Part shown: piece after piece, positions 1-8,255 of the stretch
How positions within the stretch are numbered: position 1 is the first letter of the stretch
How the letters are laid out: each line of letters starts with the position of its first letter
Assembly (NCBI GenBank): GCA_045601405.1
Contig: JAZRZO010000045.1
Location: 1 to 23,551, forward strand
Direction: 5' to 3'
DNA from: RGIG5612 sp045601405
GTDB taxonomy: Bacteria; Bacillota; Clostridia; Lachnospirales; Lachnospiraceae
DNA length: 23,551 bases
Made by a program: the position numbers and the translations under genes
The notes under the pieces: model-generated
What the model was told of the DNA's origin: nothing
What the model saw: only the letters and a program-made list of their open reading frames with translations
The model's database searches: none

Positions 1-2
1 CG

Positions 3-416
3 AAAGAAACAGCGCTTCGCACGATGGATGAATATATTGATTTTTATACATCAAAGATCAACGACAAAGAAAAGGTGATGCAGAATACCTATAAACTCAA
101 CGAAATGCTGCATCGTCATAGCATCCCCGAAAAACTGCGTAGTCAGTTTGTTGGAACGTGCCTTCTTGCACTGAAGAACGGGCTCGATTACTCCACTCCT
201 TCTTTGACTGCTGCGCAGATCAGAACTCGAATCAAAGAGGTTTTGGAGGACCTGCTCAACTCAGATATAAACAAAGCGGAAAAGTTGGCTCTGCTCAACA
301 GAAACGTACTCGGAGATCAGTATGTCAGACAGCACACCAAAGGAATGAGTCCTGAAGAAACACGCAGATTTGCAATGGCTTACTATGGATGGGATGAGGA
401 ATCTGCATCTGATTAA
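3..416 (+). pseudogene. C-terminal part of a methylase-like protein, probably truncated or fused
   Basis: The reading frame is open from the first bases of the window, so the ATG at 24 is probably internal and the true start lies outside. The visible part resembles the helical N-terminal region of N6-adenine methylase-type (HsdM-like) proteins of Clostridia, with stretches such as IPEKLRSQFVGTCLLALKNG and an LNKAEKLALL-like helix. In that family this region precedes the SAM-binding and NPPF/Y motifs. Here the frame instead ends after about 35 unrelated residues, the last of them YYGWDEESASD, with no catalytic motif. I infer a deletion or fusion that removed the methylase core. The family assignment is from memory of similar proteins, so moderate confidence; it could also be a small standalone protein. 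Confidence 0.4.
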
Positions 417-562
417 TTATATAACCTATTTTAGGTTACAATAAAAATTTCCTAATATCTTATTGTAGTTTAATTGTTAACAACCATTAGGATTATCTCA
501 AATGCGATCAAAAAACCACGAATTTTCAAGAAAGTTAACCAAAAGTTAACCACAGCATAAGA
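417..562. other. AT-rich intergenic stretch with short repeats
   Basis: No gene is visible here. There is a perfect 7-bp inverted repeat around a TTT loop (422–438) just after the preceding stop codon, and a tandem pair of AAAGTTAACC-type 10-mers (531–540 and 542–551). Such paired short repeats near an attachment site can be arm-type binding sites for a tyrosine recombinase, but no recombinase gene is present to support this. Confidence 0.35.
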
Positions 563-588
563 AAAACCCCGCAGCTACGCGGGGTTTT
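563..588. terminator. Bidirectional intrinsic terminator
   Basis: A perfect 10-bp stem (AAAACCCCGC paired with GCGGGGTTTT, loop 573–578) reads as a GC-rich hairpin with a T tract on the plus strand and, by symmetry of the A/T flanks, on the minus strand as well. It would stop plus-strand transcription from the gene ending at 416 and minus-strand transcription leaving the island. Confidence 0.85.
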
Positions 589-604
589 GGCATTTTATTT
601 TTAT

Positions 605-616
605 TCGTACTCTATC
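605..616. other. Putative left attachment site (duplicate of guaA 3' end)
   Basis: The 12 bases TCGTACTCTATC are identical to 9553–9564 inside the last codons of guaA and lie in the same orientation. Read on the minus strand they again encode Ile-Glu-Tyr-Glu followed directly by a stop codon (TAA here, TGA in guaA), and the residue two codons before is also Thr or Val-like as in GuaA tails. Integrases of many genomic islands use the guaA 3' end as attB. The repeat is short, so chance is not excluded, but the shared stop position makes an att relic the best reading. Confidence 0.65.
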
Positions 617-753
617 ACAGTTAAACAACTTCGTTTAGGTTTTATGCCTCGTGGTATTTCTGTTATTCTGATTACTCCAGTTATCTATAAAGCAATGGCT
701 GCCATTGCTGTTGTTATCAGGTTGTTATCAAAATGGATTCCGTGTTATTCTTT
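617..753. other. Island left-end noncoding segment
   Basis: No gene is seen. An 8-bp inverted repeat AGCAATGG/CCATTGCT with a 3-base loop (691–709) followed on the minus strand by TTTATA may be a weak terminator for the restriction operon. TTGTTATCA occurs twice in tandem (711–719, 722–730), a pattern that could mark recombinase or excisionase arm sites beside the attachment core. Confidence 0.35.
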
Positions 754-1164
754 TTAATCTGATACTTCCTTCATAAACTGATCCAAAGCGTATATCCATT
801 GATTTTCGTCAACAGATAATCCAAATAGTTCTACGATTTTATTCTTAAGTTCAATCATGCCTGCTTTGCAATTATCACTTCCGTCAAGCACGGCACCCAT
901 CCTATTCTTGTCTACCGAGCACTGATAATATTTTGGATTTCCAAAGTCGAAAGAGGGGACATATATATTTGTGTATTCTGTCTGAGTGACCCACACAGCT
1001 CCCATTTCATTCAGACATGCTGGGCTATCCAGGTATTCATTAATCAGAAATCTTTCAGCCTTTGTTTTCCATGCTTGGAATTCAGGAGATGAGCTTGTGA
1101 CCCGCTTAGATATCAACTTATCTGTTTCATCTATTATTGCTTTTAGTTTCTCTTGTTTGTTCAT
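754..1164 (-). CDS. Orphan 136-residue protein at the island end
   Basis: I do not recognise this protein. It is soluble, with no signal peptide or membrane segment, a Lys/Glu-rich N-terminal helix, a central aromatic segment (WVTQTEYTNIYVPSFDFG) and a C-terminal helical part. The longest frame begins at a GTG at 1173, but that GTG is part of the AAGGTG Shine-Dalgarno sequence; the ATG at 1164, six bases further on, is the better start. It lies 18 bases after the hsdR stop on the same strand and is probably the last gene of the restriction operon. Its place suggests an accessory defence or immunity gene, but nothing in the sequence shows a function. Confidence 0.6.
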   Translation of the reverse strand: MNKQEKLKAIIDETDKLISKRVTSSSPEFQAWKTKAERFLINEYLDSPACLNEMGAVWVTQTEYTNIYVPSFDFGNPKYYQCSVDKNRMGAVLDGSDNCKAGMIELKNKIVELFGLSVDENQWIYALDQFMKEVSD

Positions 1165-1182
1165 AATTTTCACCTTAATTTC

Positions 1183-4100
1183 TTACGCCACCAGCGCATT
1201 CGCGTTAACCTGCTCTATTACTTTCCGGATTCCCATCCATACGGAAAGATCCTGAAATACTTCAACTATGCTACCCTGATCCGTGAATGGTGTCTCCTGC
1301 AGGACTGAAAGATCTTTCATCATTCCATTATGAACAATAAACTCTACTATCTGATTCACAAAATATATCTGCCGGCTGTCCAGGCTGGTTTCATCAAGAT
1401 ATTCTGCGAATGCTACTTTTGCTGCGGCCATATCCAGACCGACAATCTCGCGGACAAATTCCCCCAATGGCTTATCACCATACTCCGCACTATAATCTGC
1501 TTTCGTTCCTACTTCGCTCCAGAGAATTTTTTCCAGTTCTTTTACATCTTCCGGTGTCAACGGAATATTGTTTTTCAGCTTTGCGATAGCTGTATTATCC
1601 TGATGCTGTCTGACATAATATTCTGCTTTCGCTTTATAATTCTTCAGGTCATCATTCTCCAGCTCAGAATCATTCCATTCCATAGATAATATTTCGTCAT
1701 CAAAATTGGTATCATAGCGAATGCGGGTTATCGGAATATATTTCATAAGATCACGAAGATTCAGACGAATGTTCTCAAATTCATCAATGCCCGCATTATC
1801 CAGATAATCCGTATGGAGAATTGCATTGATCAGATCCGCCTGCATCATGATTTCCGGTATATTTGCAACACCCGCAACTGCCGTAACTTTCTTAATAAGA
1901 TCATGTCTGCCCCGTGCGTACTTTCTTTCGGAAAGATATGCCAGTTCGATTCCATACATAAGCGCATCAAAGCGCAAGGCCCTTGCGTCATCACTATCCG
2001 GTTCGATCAACGGAGCGAGTTCTTCTCGAACCAATAATGTGTCTTCATAACATAAAGACTGATAATTCACTTCATTTGAATATGTATCCACATATTTCAA
2101 GTGCTGTCTGACAGCAAAGTTCTCACGGTTGAGTTCTTTTACTTTTCCTGTCATGTGTTCAACCAAGGCTTTTCTATATGCAATCAGTCGAGCCGTCTGA
2201 TATTTCAGATCCTGTAGTTTGAATGCCATTTCAAATTCAAGAGAAAATAAAGCTCCTGAAAGAGCAATCATATTTGCTGACGGTCTGCCTTTATTCATAC
2301 GGAAGAATTCAAAGTTGCCACAAAAATCAAAAATATAAAATTTATCTTTATCCTGTCCGTCAATTAAGCCAGGACATAGCCTTGTCCCTCGCCCGATCAT
2401 CTGCCAAAATTTGGCTTTACTCATAACTTTTTTGAAGAACACCAGATTCAATACTTCCGGAACATCGATACCGGTATCCAGCATATCCACGGATATCGCA
2501 ATCTGTGGCAGCTTTCTGGCATCAGAAAATTCATCGATCGCACTTTGGGCATAGGTCATATAATTATCGATAACCTTTGCATAATCTACTAAGTGCGGAT
2601 ACTCCTTATTAAAGACCTCAAGGATTTTTTCTGCATGATTATGGTTCTTTGCAAAAATGATTGTCTTGCCAATCTTATTTCCATAATCAACTTTCAAGCC
2701 TTCCGTCATTAGAATATTCAGGACTTCTTTAATCGTATCTTCATTGAAAATCCATTCATTCAGGGCAGAAGAATTGATGCTCTCCGGAAGTTCGCCGTTT
2801 TCATCTTCAAACGTATCCTCATACGCCTGCTTGTCCTCTTCTGACAAATCATCATACACGATGCCCTGTTGTATAAACTTCAACTGCGTTTCTACAGACA
2901 TAAAGTCGACAAGGAAGCCGTCCTGAACTGCCTGTGCCAGATCATATCCATAAGTTGGCACTCCGTTTTCCAACTCGAATACTTCATATGTATTTTTATC
3001 AATATCCTCTTTTGGAGTCGCAGTTAGACCAACCAGTGGAGCATCAAAATAGTTGAAGATATCTCTGTATTTATTGTATATAGACCGGTGCGCCTCATCG
3101 CAGATCAGCAAGTCAAAATGACCGCAGGTGAATAGCTTACCCTCATCATCATGAATAGAATCTATGCAATTCATCATGGTCTGGTATGTTGAGAAAACGC
3201 AATGAGCGCTATAGTTATCTTTCTCCTCAACCAGATTAGTCACAGAAAGATCCGGTAGAAGGTTTACAAAACTCCTTTTTGCCTGTGTTACAAGAGAATT
3301 ACGGTCAGCCAAAAATAGGATATTCTTAACCCATCCCTGTTCAAGAAGAATCTTGCATAAAGCAATTACAGTTCTGGTTTTACCGGAGCCGGTGGCCATT
3401 ACAAGTAATGCTTTCCTCCGATTCCTCTCTCCAAAACTGTCACAAACCGCTTTGATTGCTCCTTCCTGATAATACCTTCCAGCGATATTCTTATCCACAC
3501 GTACATACTTTAGGCTCGCACGCATGCTATGCAGATTAAAAAGTTTCTCCAGATCTCTTTTGGAATAAATGTTTGAGACTTTTCTTTCCGGATACTGATT
3601 ATCAACAATACGTGTTTCAAATCCATTTGTCAGGAAAACAACTGGTCTACGCCCTTGCTTTTTCTCTATAATATCCGCATACAGCTTAGCCTGTTGTCGA
3701 CCCTTAGCAACATCTACGCAGGTTCTTTTGGCCTCAATTACCGCCAACGCTCTACCGTCATCTCCATAGAGAACATAATCCGCATAGCCAACTTCCGATT
3801 TATTTGGCATGCCTGGAAGTTCCACTTCATTGATCCAGTTCTGTCCCTCTATCCAACCGACATCTTCCAGCATAGCATCAATATATATTTTACGGGTTTT
3901 ATATTCGGAAATATCGAGCGGCTTCGGAACATAGGAAGGCTGCTGCTCCAGCCTTCTTGCAGTCAACTCTTCTTTCAGTGCTTCGTTTTCCTTAATCAGA
4001 TTTTCCAGTTTGATATCTGTTTCCGTTGTTTCTGCCGGAGCTTCCTGTTTCTCATCCAACAAAGCCGGATCAAAGTTTTTCTCTTCATATTCATCCGCAT

Positions 4101-4473
4101 AGCAATATGCTATGTAATCCATGAATATAAACAGATTCTCCAGACATAACTGCGCCTGTTCTTTGGTGACCTTTTTCCCTGCATGAGCGGCAATGTTTCC
4201 AATCTTTCGAATAAAATCGAGGCGGTGCAGTAAATCAGCATCAACCAGATCCCTGAATTCATCGGTGCTCATCAAACTGATCAGCTTGTCATCCCAAGGC
4301 TTAATTAGGGATCCATCAACGGAGTACATCCATTTGATGGCAAATTCCATGGCACGGCGGCAGTTGATCACTGATGCCGCTACATCAATCGGAAGTATCT
4401 TTTCTGCCGAAATTGCGACATCTGCGAAACTATTGAATTTTGATTCTGTTTTTAGGAAGTCAAAATTTGTCAT
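1183..4473 (-). CDS. hsdR: Type I restriction enzyme, R subunit
   Basis: Motor and nuclease subunit of a type I restriction-modification complex: it translocates DNA with ATP and cuts unmethylated DNA when joined to HsdM and HsdS. The 1096 residues hold a helical DUF4145-like N-terminus (about 1–130, with the motif HRLDFIRKIGNIAAHAGK), a short coiled coil (about 155–175), a PD-(D/E)xK-type nuclease with D232 and E247-A-K249, and a complete SF2 helicase: Walker A ATGSGKT at 360–366, DEAH at 459–462, TAT at 484–486 and QMIGRGTR at 691–698. The C-terminal part is the EcoEI-type HsdR tail. A GGGAG site lies seven bases before the ATG. The frame is intact with all catalytic residues present, so the enzyme should be active. 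Confidence 0.97.
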   Translation of the reverse strand: MTNFDFLKTESKFNSFADVAISAEKILPIDVAASVINCRRAMEFAIKWMYSVDGSLIKPWDDKLISLMSTDEFRDLVDADLLHRLDFIRKIGNIAAHAGKKVTKEQAQLCLENLFIFMDYIAYCYADEYEEKNFDPALLDEKQEAPAETTETDIKLENLIKENEALKEELTARRLEQQPSYVPKPLDISEYKTRKIYIDAMLEDVGWIEGQNWINEVELPGMPNKSEVGYADYVLYGDDGRALAVIEAKRTCVDVAKGRQQAKLYADIIEKKQGRRPVVFLTNGFETRIVDNQYPERKVSNIYSKRDLEKLFNLHSMRASLKYVRVDKNIAGRYYQEGAIKAVCDSFGERNRRKALLVMATGSGKTRTVIALCKILLEQGWVKNILFLADRNSLVTQAKRSFVNLLPDLSVTNLVEEKDNYSAHCVFSTYQTMMNCIDSIHDDEGKLFTCGHFDLLICDEAHRSIYNKYRDIFNYFDAPLVGLTATPKEDIDKNTYEVFELENGVPTYGYDLAQAVQDGFLVDFMSVETQLKFIQQGIVYDDLSEEDKQAYEDTFEDENGELPESINSSALNEWIFNEDTIKEVLNILMTEGLKVDYGNKIGKTIIFAKNHNHAEKILEVFNKEYPHLVDYAKVIDNYMTYAQSAIDEFSDARKLPQIAISVDMLDTGIDVPEVLNLVFFKKVMSKAKFWQMIGRGTRLCPGLIDGQDKDKFYIFDFCGNFEFFRMNKGRPSANMIALSGALFSLEFEMAFKLQDLKYQTARLIAYRKALVEHMTGKVKELNRENFAVRQHLKYVDTYSNEVNYQSLCYEDTLLVREELAPLIEPDSDDARALRFDALMYGIELAYLSERKYARGRHDLIKKVTAVAGVANIPEIMMQADLINAILHTDYLDNAGIDEFENIRLNLRDLMKYIPITRIRYDTNFDDEILSMEWNDSELENDDLKNYKAKAEYYVRQHQDNTAIAKLKNNIPLTPEDVKELEKILWSEVGTKADYSAEYGDKPLGEFVREIVGLDMAAAKVAFAEYLDETSLDSRQIYFVNQIVEFIVHNGMMKDLSVLQETPFTDQGSIVEVFQDLSVWMGIRKVIEQVNANALVA

Positions 4474-4516
4474 ATGGTCTCCCTTTGTTCAAATGCCAAG
4501 ATTCCATTTCATCATC

Positions 4517-5635
4517 TTATCCAAAATACTGCTGCATTAAGCTATCAAAAAGTAATTGTGTTTCATCAAGCGCTTTCCGAACTACAACTTTTGATTTGTC
4601 GACTTGTTTGACAAAGTCTGCAAATTTATCCTGTAAGCTTCTTGGCGGCGTAAGTATATCAAAATCCTTCAGCAAAAAGATTTTAAACTCTGCAAATGTA
4701 GAACCTGATCCCATCTTAGGATATTCAACCTCAGTTTTCACTTTCATAAAGTACTGTAAATATTTCGAATTATATATTCCTCGGTCTGCAGAAATGCAAA
4801 GCACCCGACCATCCTTATAATAAAACGGTTCTTCTGTATCAACCATCCATACCTGTCCCTTATTACATATAGATGGCATAAGCAAATCTCCCACTTTTGG
4901 CTTTGTTTCATCATTTGCCAGTCTATTATAATGTTCTTCGGAAATGTAATAGGGGTCTTTTGGTGTCTGTCCGTTAGCTAGTTCTCCTATTTCTGTTCCG
5001 CGATAAAAGGGTATGCCTTCTTCAACAAATTCAGTTGTAAAAACTCTATGACTAGAACCCACCTCTGCTACATCACCTAGCTTCTTTGTTTCATACTTAT
5101 AATCTTCTGTAATTACGTCTCCAAAGAGCTCGACAAATCGAGCTTTGATGAGTTCATCTAATGTTTCAAGTTCGCGTCGCCGCTTTTCTTTAACCGATAC
5201 TACCTTCCTGAGTAAATCAACGATATGCTTCTGCTCTACCATTGATCTTTTAGGAATTAGCATTTTCCGCATTGCTGCTTGAGTTAGTTTCTGCCTTGTT
5301 GCTCCATTGACTATCCCGTCTACGTTATAGAACATTAATGAATAGCATAAGTAATCAACATCAAGGTCTTTCTTCGGCTTTAATACGTGAGCATGATTAT
5401 TTACCCAGCATTTTCCGGAAACACGGTATGCTATTGGTCTTTCCTTAGATCCGAAATTTCCTCCATCTTCTGCTAGTAACACAAGTTCATCATCAAAAAT
5501 GTACTCTGCAACATAGTCCTGTATTCCGTTTGCCCCATAATACGGATAGGGTCCCTCTTTTCTATCTGATGCTGTAATAGGCATCCGCATGGAATCAAGT
5601 ATTTCACAGCAATCTTCTAAGAATATTTTATCCAT
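4517..5635 (-). CDS. hsdS: Type I restriction-modification specificity subunit
   Basis: HsdS recognises the bipartite DNA target and holds the two HsdM subunits. The 372 residues show the usual two target-recognition domains (about 1–125 and 180–320), each followed by a long conserved helix (about 135–165, containing KEKRRRELETLDELIKARF, and 340–370), which set the spacer of the recognition site. Full two-domain length and an intact frame suggest a functional protein. It lies between the 68-residue gene (28 bases upstream) and hsdR (43 bases downstream) on the same strand. There is only one hsdS, and no inverted copies or recombinase are near it, so target switching by DNA inversion is not indicated. 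Confidence 0.93.
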   Translation of the reverse strand: MDKIFLEDCCEILDSMRMPITASDRKEGPYPYYGANGIQDYVAEYIFDDELVLLAEDGGNFGSKERPIAYRVSGKCWVNNHAHVLKPKKDLDVDYLCYSLMFYNVDGIVNGATRQKLTQAAMRKMLIPKRSMVEQKHIVDLLRKVVSVKEKRRRELETLDELIKARFVELFGDVITEDYKYETKKLGDVAEVGSSHRVFTTEFVEEGIPFYRGTEIGELANGQTPKDPYYISEEHYNRLANDETKPKVGDLLMPSICNKGQVWMVDTEEPFYYKDGRVLCISADRGIYNSKYLQYFMKVKTEVEYPKMGSGSTFAEFKIFLLKDFDILTPPRSLQDKFADFVKQVDKSKVVVRKALDETQLLFDSLMQQYFG

Positions 5636-5663
5636 GATTTCATCCCTACAAATCTCAATTTAA

Positions 5664-5870
5664 CTAAAACTTTTTAGTTGTCGTTATATAATAACTGCTG
5701 TTATCACTGTCCGTAGACAAAGGTTTTACTTTTATTCCAATATAGCCTTCTTCCTGAAGTTCGTTGATCACTTTAAGCATCGATAGCTCATCTATTTCCA
5801 ACTTAGTAGCAAGATTATGTATATCTATTGGTTGCAGTTTTTTAATGGCTTTATATATTTCTCGTTTCAT
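5664..5870 (-). CDS. Small winged-helix-like protein within the hsd operon
   Basis: The 68 residues read as a winged helix-turn-helix: helix 1 (REIYKAIKKLQ), helix 2 (DIHNLATKLE), a recognition helix (DELSMLKVINELQEEG) and a two-stranded wing ending in YYITTTKKF. Such folds bind DNA or mediate protein contacts. Its ATG overlaps the hsdM stop in the sequence ATGA (5867–5870), so translation is likely coupled to hsdM, and hsdS follows 28 bases later. I do not know a named family for it. It could be a controller that tunes restriction or modification expression, or a helper for HsdM/HsdS assembly; both ideas rest on position and predicted fold only. Confidence 0.7.
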   Translation of the reverse strand: MKREIYKAIKKLQPIDIHNLATKLEIDELSMLKVINELQEEGYIGIKVKPLSTDSDNSSYYITTTKKF

Positions 5871-7366
5871 CTTAATAACCTCTCCAATGTATCCATCTCT
5901 GAACTTATCTGCTTCTCAAGTGCTCGTATCTCCGCTATAATCTCTTCTGTTGGCGGATATTCGACAGGTATGTATTCTGTCTCTTTATACTTGTTTATTG
6001 AAAGATCATAGTCATTGTCAGCTATTTCCTGTTTTGGAACAAAGAAACTTTGCTCTGTTCGTTTCCGTTCCTCTTCAGCATCAAGATTTCTAAATCGTTC
6101 AATTATATCCGGTATATCATTTTCTTTAACTGTGCCACGCTTGTCATCCAGGCTGAATCCATCTGCTTTCATATCATAGAACCATACCTGATCTGTTCCG
6201 CCGTGTCCGGTCTTTGTAAAGATCAGGATCGCGGTCGATACCCCTGCATATGGTTTGAACACTCCTGATGGCATGGAAATAACTGCTTCAAGTCTGTTTC
6301 CTTCAATCAATTCTTTGCGGATAGCTTTATGTGCTTTAGAAGATCCAAACAATACTCCGTCCGGTACAATACATGCACAACGTCCGCCGACTTTCAGCAT
6401 CCTTAAGAACAATGCAAGAAAGAGTAATTCGGTTTTCTTTGTCTTGCAAACCTTCAGTAGGTCTGTTGAAACGGCATCGTAATCCAGGCTTCCCTTAAAA
6501 GGTGGATTAGCCAATATCAGGCTATATTTATCCTTATCCGGATTCTGATCCGACAGGCTGTCACGATATTCGATAAACGGATTATCTACACCATGCGTCA
6601 TCATGTTCATTGCGCCAATGCGCAGCATGGTTCTGTCCATATCAAACCCGTGGAACATATGGTTCATATAATGGTCTTTATTCTGTCTGTTAAAAAACAC
6701 TTCTTCCTTGCAGTTTTCTTTCAGGTAATCACCTGCTGCTACAAGGAAGCCGGATGTTCCGCAGGCAGGATCGCAGATAACTTCATCCGGCTTTGGCTGC
6801 ATCATTTCCACCATCATCTTGATGATATGTCTCGGAGTTCTAAACTGACCATTTACACCGGCAGTCGCAATCTTCGAAAGTAAATATTCATATACATCGC
6901 CACGGGTATCCGTTGTCTTGAGCTGTGCCATCTGTTCATAGATGTTATCCATGGATGTAACGATCTTATCCAGCATTAACGGTGTTGGTATCTTGAAGAT
7001 AGCGTCACCCATATACTTGGAATAAGCACTTTCCTTATCTCCGTGCAGGTTCTTAATAAACGGGAAGACCCATTCCTGCACCGTGCTGTACATTTTAGCA
7101 GCCGGAAAATCATGGAATACACTCCATTTCAGTTGGCTTCCATCTACCGTTCTATCTCCGATTTGAACTTCTTTTGCAAAGATGCTTTCATACGGCAGTC
7201 CAAGCATCGCTGCTTCTTTCGCACGAAGATTATCGGTATCATCAAGATCACGAATAAACATCAGATAGGTCATCTGTTCAATAACGTCCAGTGGATTTGT
7301 TAAGCCACCTGTCCAAAAGACTTCCCATAAGCTGTCTGTTTTACTTTTCAGTTCGCCTGTCACCAT
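5867..7366 (-). CDS. hsdM: Type I restriction-modification DNA methyltransferase
   Basis: N6-adenine methyltransferase subunit that, with HsdS, protects host DNA and is also needed for restriction. The 499 residues have the HsdM N-terminal helical domain (1–150, starting LWEVFWTGGLTNPLDVIEQM), the QFRTPRHI signature (174–181), SAM motif I DPACGTSGF (199–207) and catalytic motif IV NPPF (287–290). The C-terminus is a helical bundle that contacts HsdS. An AAGGAG site precedes the ATG at proper distance. The gene opens the restriction-modification part of the minus-strand operon, 100 bases after the DUF3800 gene, and overlaps the following 68-residue gene by four bases. Confidence 0.97.
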   Translation of the reverse strand: MVTGELKSKTDSLWEVFWTGGLTNPLDVIEQMTYLMFIRDLDDTDNLRAKEAAMLGLPYESIFAKEVQIGDRTVDGSQLKWSVFHDFPAAKMYSTVQEWVFPFIKNLHGDKESAYSKYMGDAIFKIPTPLMLDKIVTSMDNIYEQMAQLKTTDTRGDVYEYLLSKIATAGVNGQFRTPRHIIKMMVEMMQPKPDEVICDPACGTSGFLVAAGDYLKENCKEEVFFNRQNKDHYMNHMFHGFDMDRTMLRIGAMNMMTHGVDNPFIEYRDSLSDQNPDKDKYSLILANPPFKGSLDYDAVSTDLLKVCKTKKTELLFLALFLRMLKVGGRCACIVPDGVLFGSSKAHKAIRKELIEGNRLEAVISMPSGVFKPYAGVSTAILIFTKTGHGGTDQVWFYDMKADGFSLDDKRGTVKENDIPDIIERFRNLDAEEERKRTEQSFFVPKQEIADNDYDLSINKYKETEYIPVEYPPTEEIIAEIRALEKQISSEMDTLERLLR

Positions 7367-7429
7367 TACGTTTATTCTCCTTAAAATTCCTCTTGTATTT
7401 CTTGATCGATTACAGTAACATATAAGTGA

Positions 7430-7468
7430 ACCACTGAAAAGGCGAATGCCTCGTAGGTGGTGTTTTTT
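7430..7468. repeat. Two-part hairpin between the DUF3800 gene and hsdM
   Basis: ACCAC (7430–7434) pairs with GTGGT (7457–7461) and encloses AGGC-GAAT-GCCT (7440–7451). Six T residues follow on the plus strand (7463–7468), overlapping the stop codon of the DUF3800 gene. On the transcribed minus strand there is no T tract after the stem, so it is a weak terminator at best and may rather be an RNA-stabilising or processing stem. Confidence 0.3.
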
Positions 7469-8255
7469 ATGCTCTCGGATAAACCACTAATCCATATTTC
7501 AGCGAACTCGCTTTTAGATTTAATATGTCTCCAGCTTCAAAAGTCGCCATGACACGTGAAACAAAAGTTTTGTCAACAACCTGAGCAATTCTTTTTGGCA
7601 GTTCTTCGTTTTTTAAAACGTACTTATAATATAAGTTTGTAAAGCACGATATGAAATCGCTTATTTGAATAAAATAGCTTTCATCTGATTTCTTTTCCAG
7701 AATATCTTCAATCAACCCTTTGATCGGCTGGTTAACAGTTCCGCCGAAGTGTGATTGCACAGGATTAAATGCCCTGATTTTCCTCGCTGTTCTTCGCATA
7801 GGTGCAATTCTTCCCTGATCAGCGATAATCAAATAATCCCATTTTCCCGCACTGTCATTTTCAATTCGCTGAATATTATATGTTAAGGCTTTTTCAAGCA
7901 CAGAATAATCAGCTGCATGGATATTGTTTTTGTCAATAATGACATTAATCGCTTTTAAATCAAGGCTTGCTATCGCTTTTGCAAACTCTTTCAAAATATC
8001 TTGTCGCTGTTCTATTGTCCAATTATACGGTCTATACAAGCCTTTATCTCGCAAGAAATGCATTGTGCGCATTTCCTCTGTAACATGTAATCCATATTTT
8101 TCCTTGGTTTCACTTCTGAAATGTTTAAAAGCATCAAAATTCTTCTGCCAGGATTCAGCACTCATGTATATGCTGGAAAGAACGAAAACATCACTGGAAG
8201 CAGTCGTGATCCCATCATCTCCTGTTTCGTCAAAGTAAGCGATATAAGTATTCAC
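7467..8255 (-). CDS. DUF3800 protein coupled to the Fic gene
   Basis: DUF3800 proteins are often found in defence islands; their biochemical role is not settled, and the conserved acidic residues suggest a nuclease-like fold. The N-terminal signature YIAYFDETGD places the first Asp-Glu pair at residues 9–10, and later conserved-looking segments are IIADQGR and IQISDFISCF. The longest frame starts at an ATG at 8276, but the GTG at 8255 has an ideal GGGAGG seven bases upstream and overlaps the last base of the Fic stop codon (TAGTG), so I take GTG as the start (262 residues). This one-base overlap implies translational coupling and suggests that the two products work together. Confidence 0.85.
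   Translation of the reverse strand: MNTYIAYFDETGDDGITTASSDVFVLSSIYMSAESWQKNFDAFKHFRSETKEKYGLHVTEEMRTMHFLRDKGLYRPYNWTIEQRQDILKEFAKAIASLDLKAINVIIDKNNIHAADYSVLEKALTYNIQRIENDSAGKWDYLIIADQGRIAPMRRTARKIRAFNPVQSHFGGTVNQPIKGLIEDILEKKSDESYFIQISDFISCFTNLYYKYVLKNEELPKRIAQVVDKTFVSRVMATFEAGDILNLKASSLKYGLVVYPRA

Noticed and set aside
4517..5635. Phase-variable hsdS by inversion
   Set aside because: Only one hsdS gene, no inverted partial copies and no recombinase in the window.
643..7455. ATGCCTCGT shared by 644–652 and 7446–7454 as a second repeat of the island
   Set aside because: Nine bases with unrelated flanks over more than 6 kb is expected by chance.
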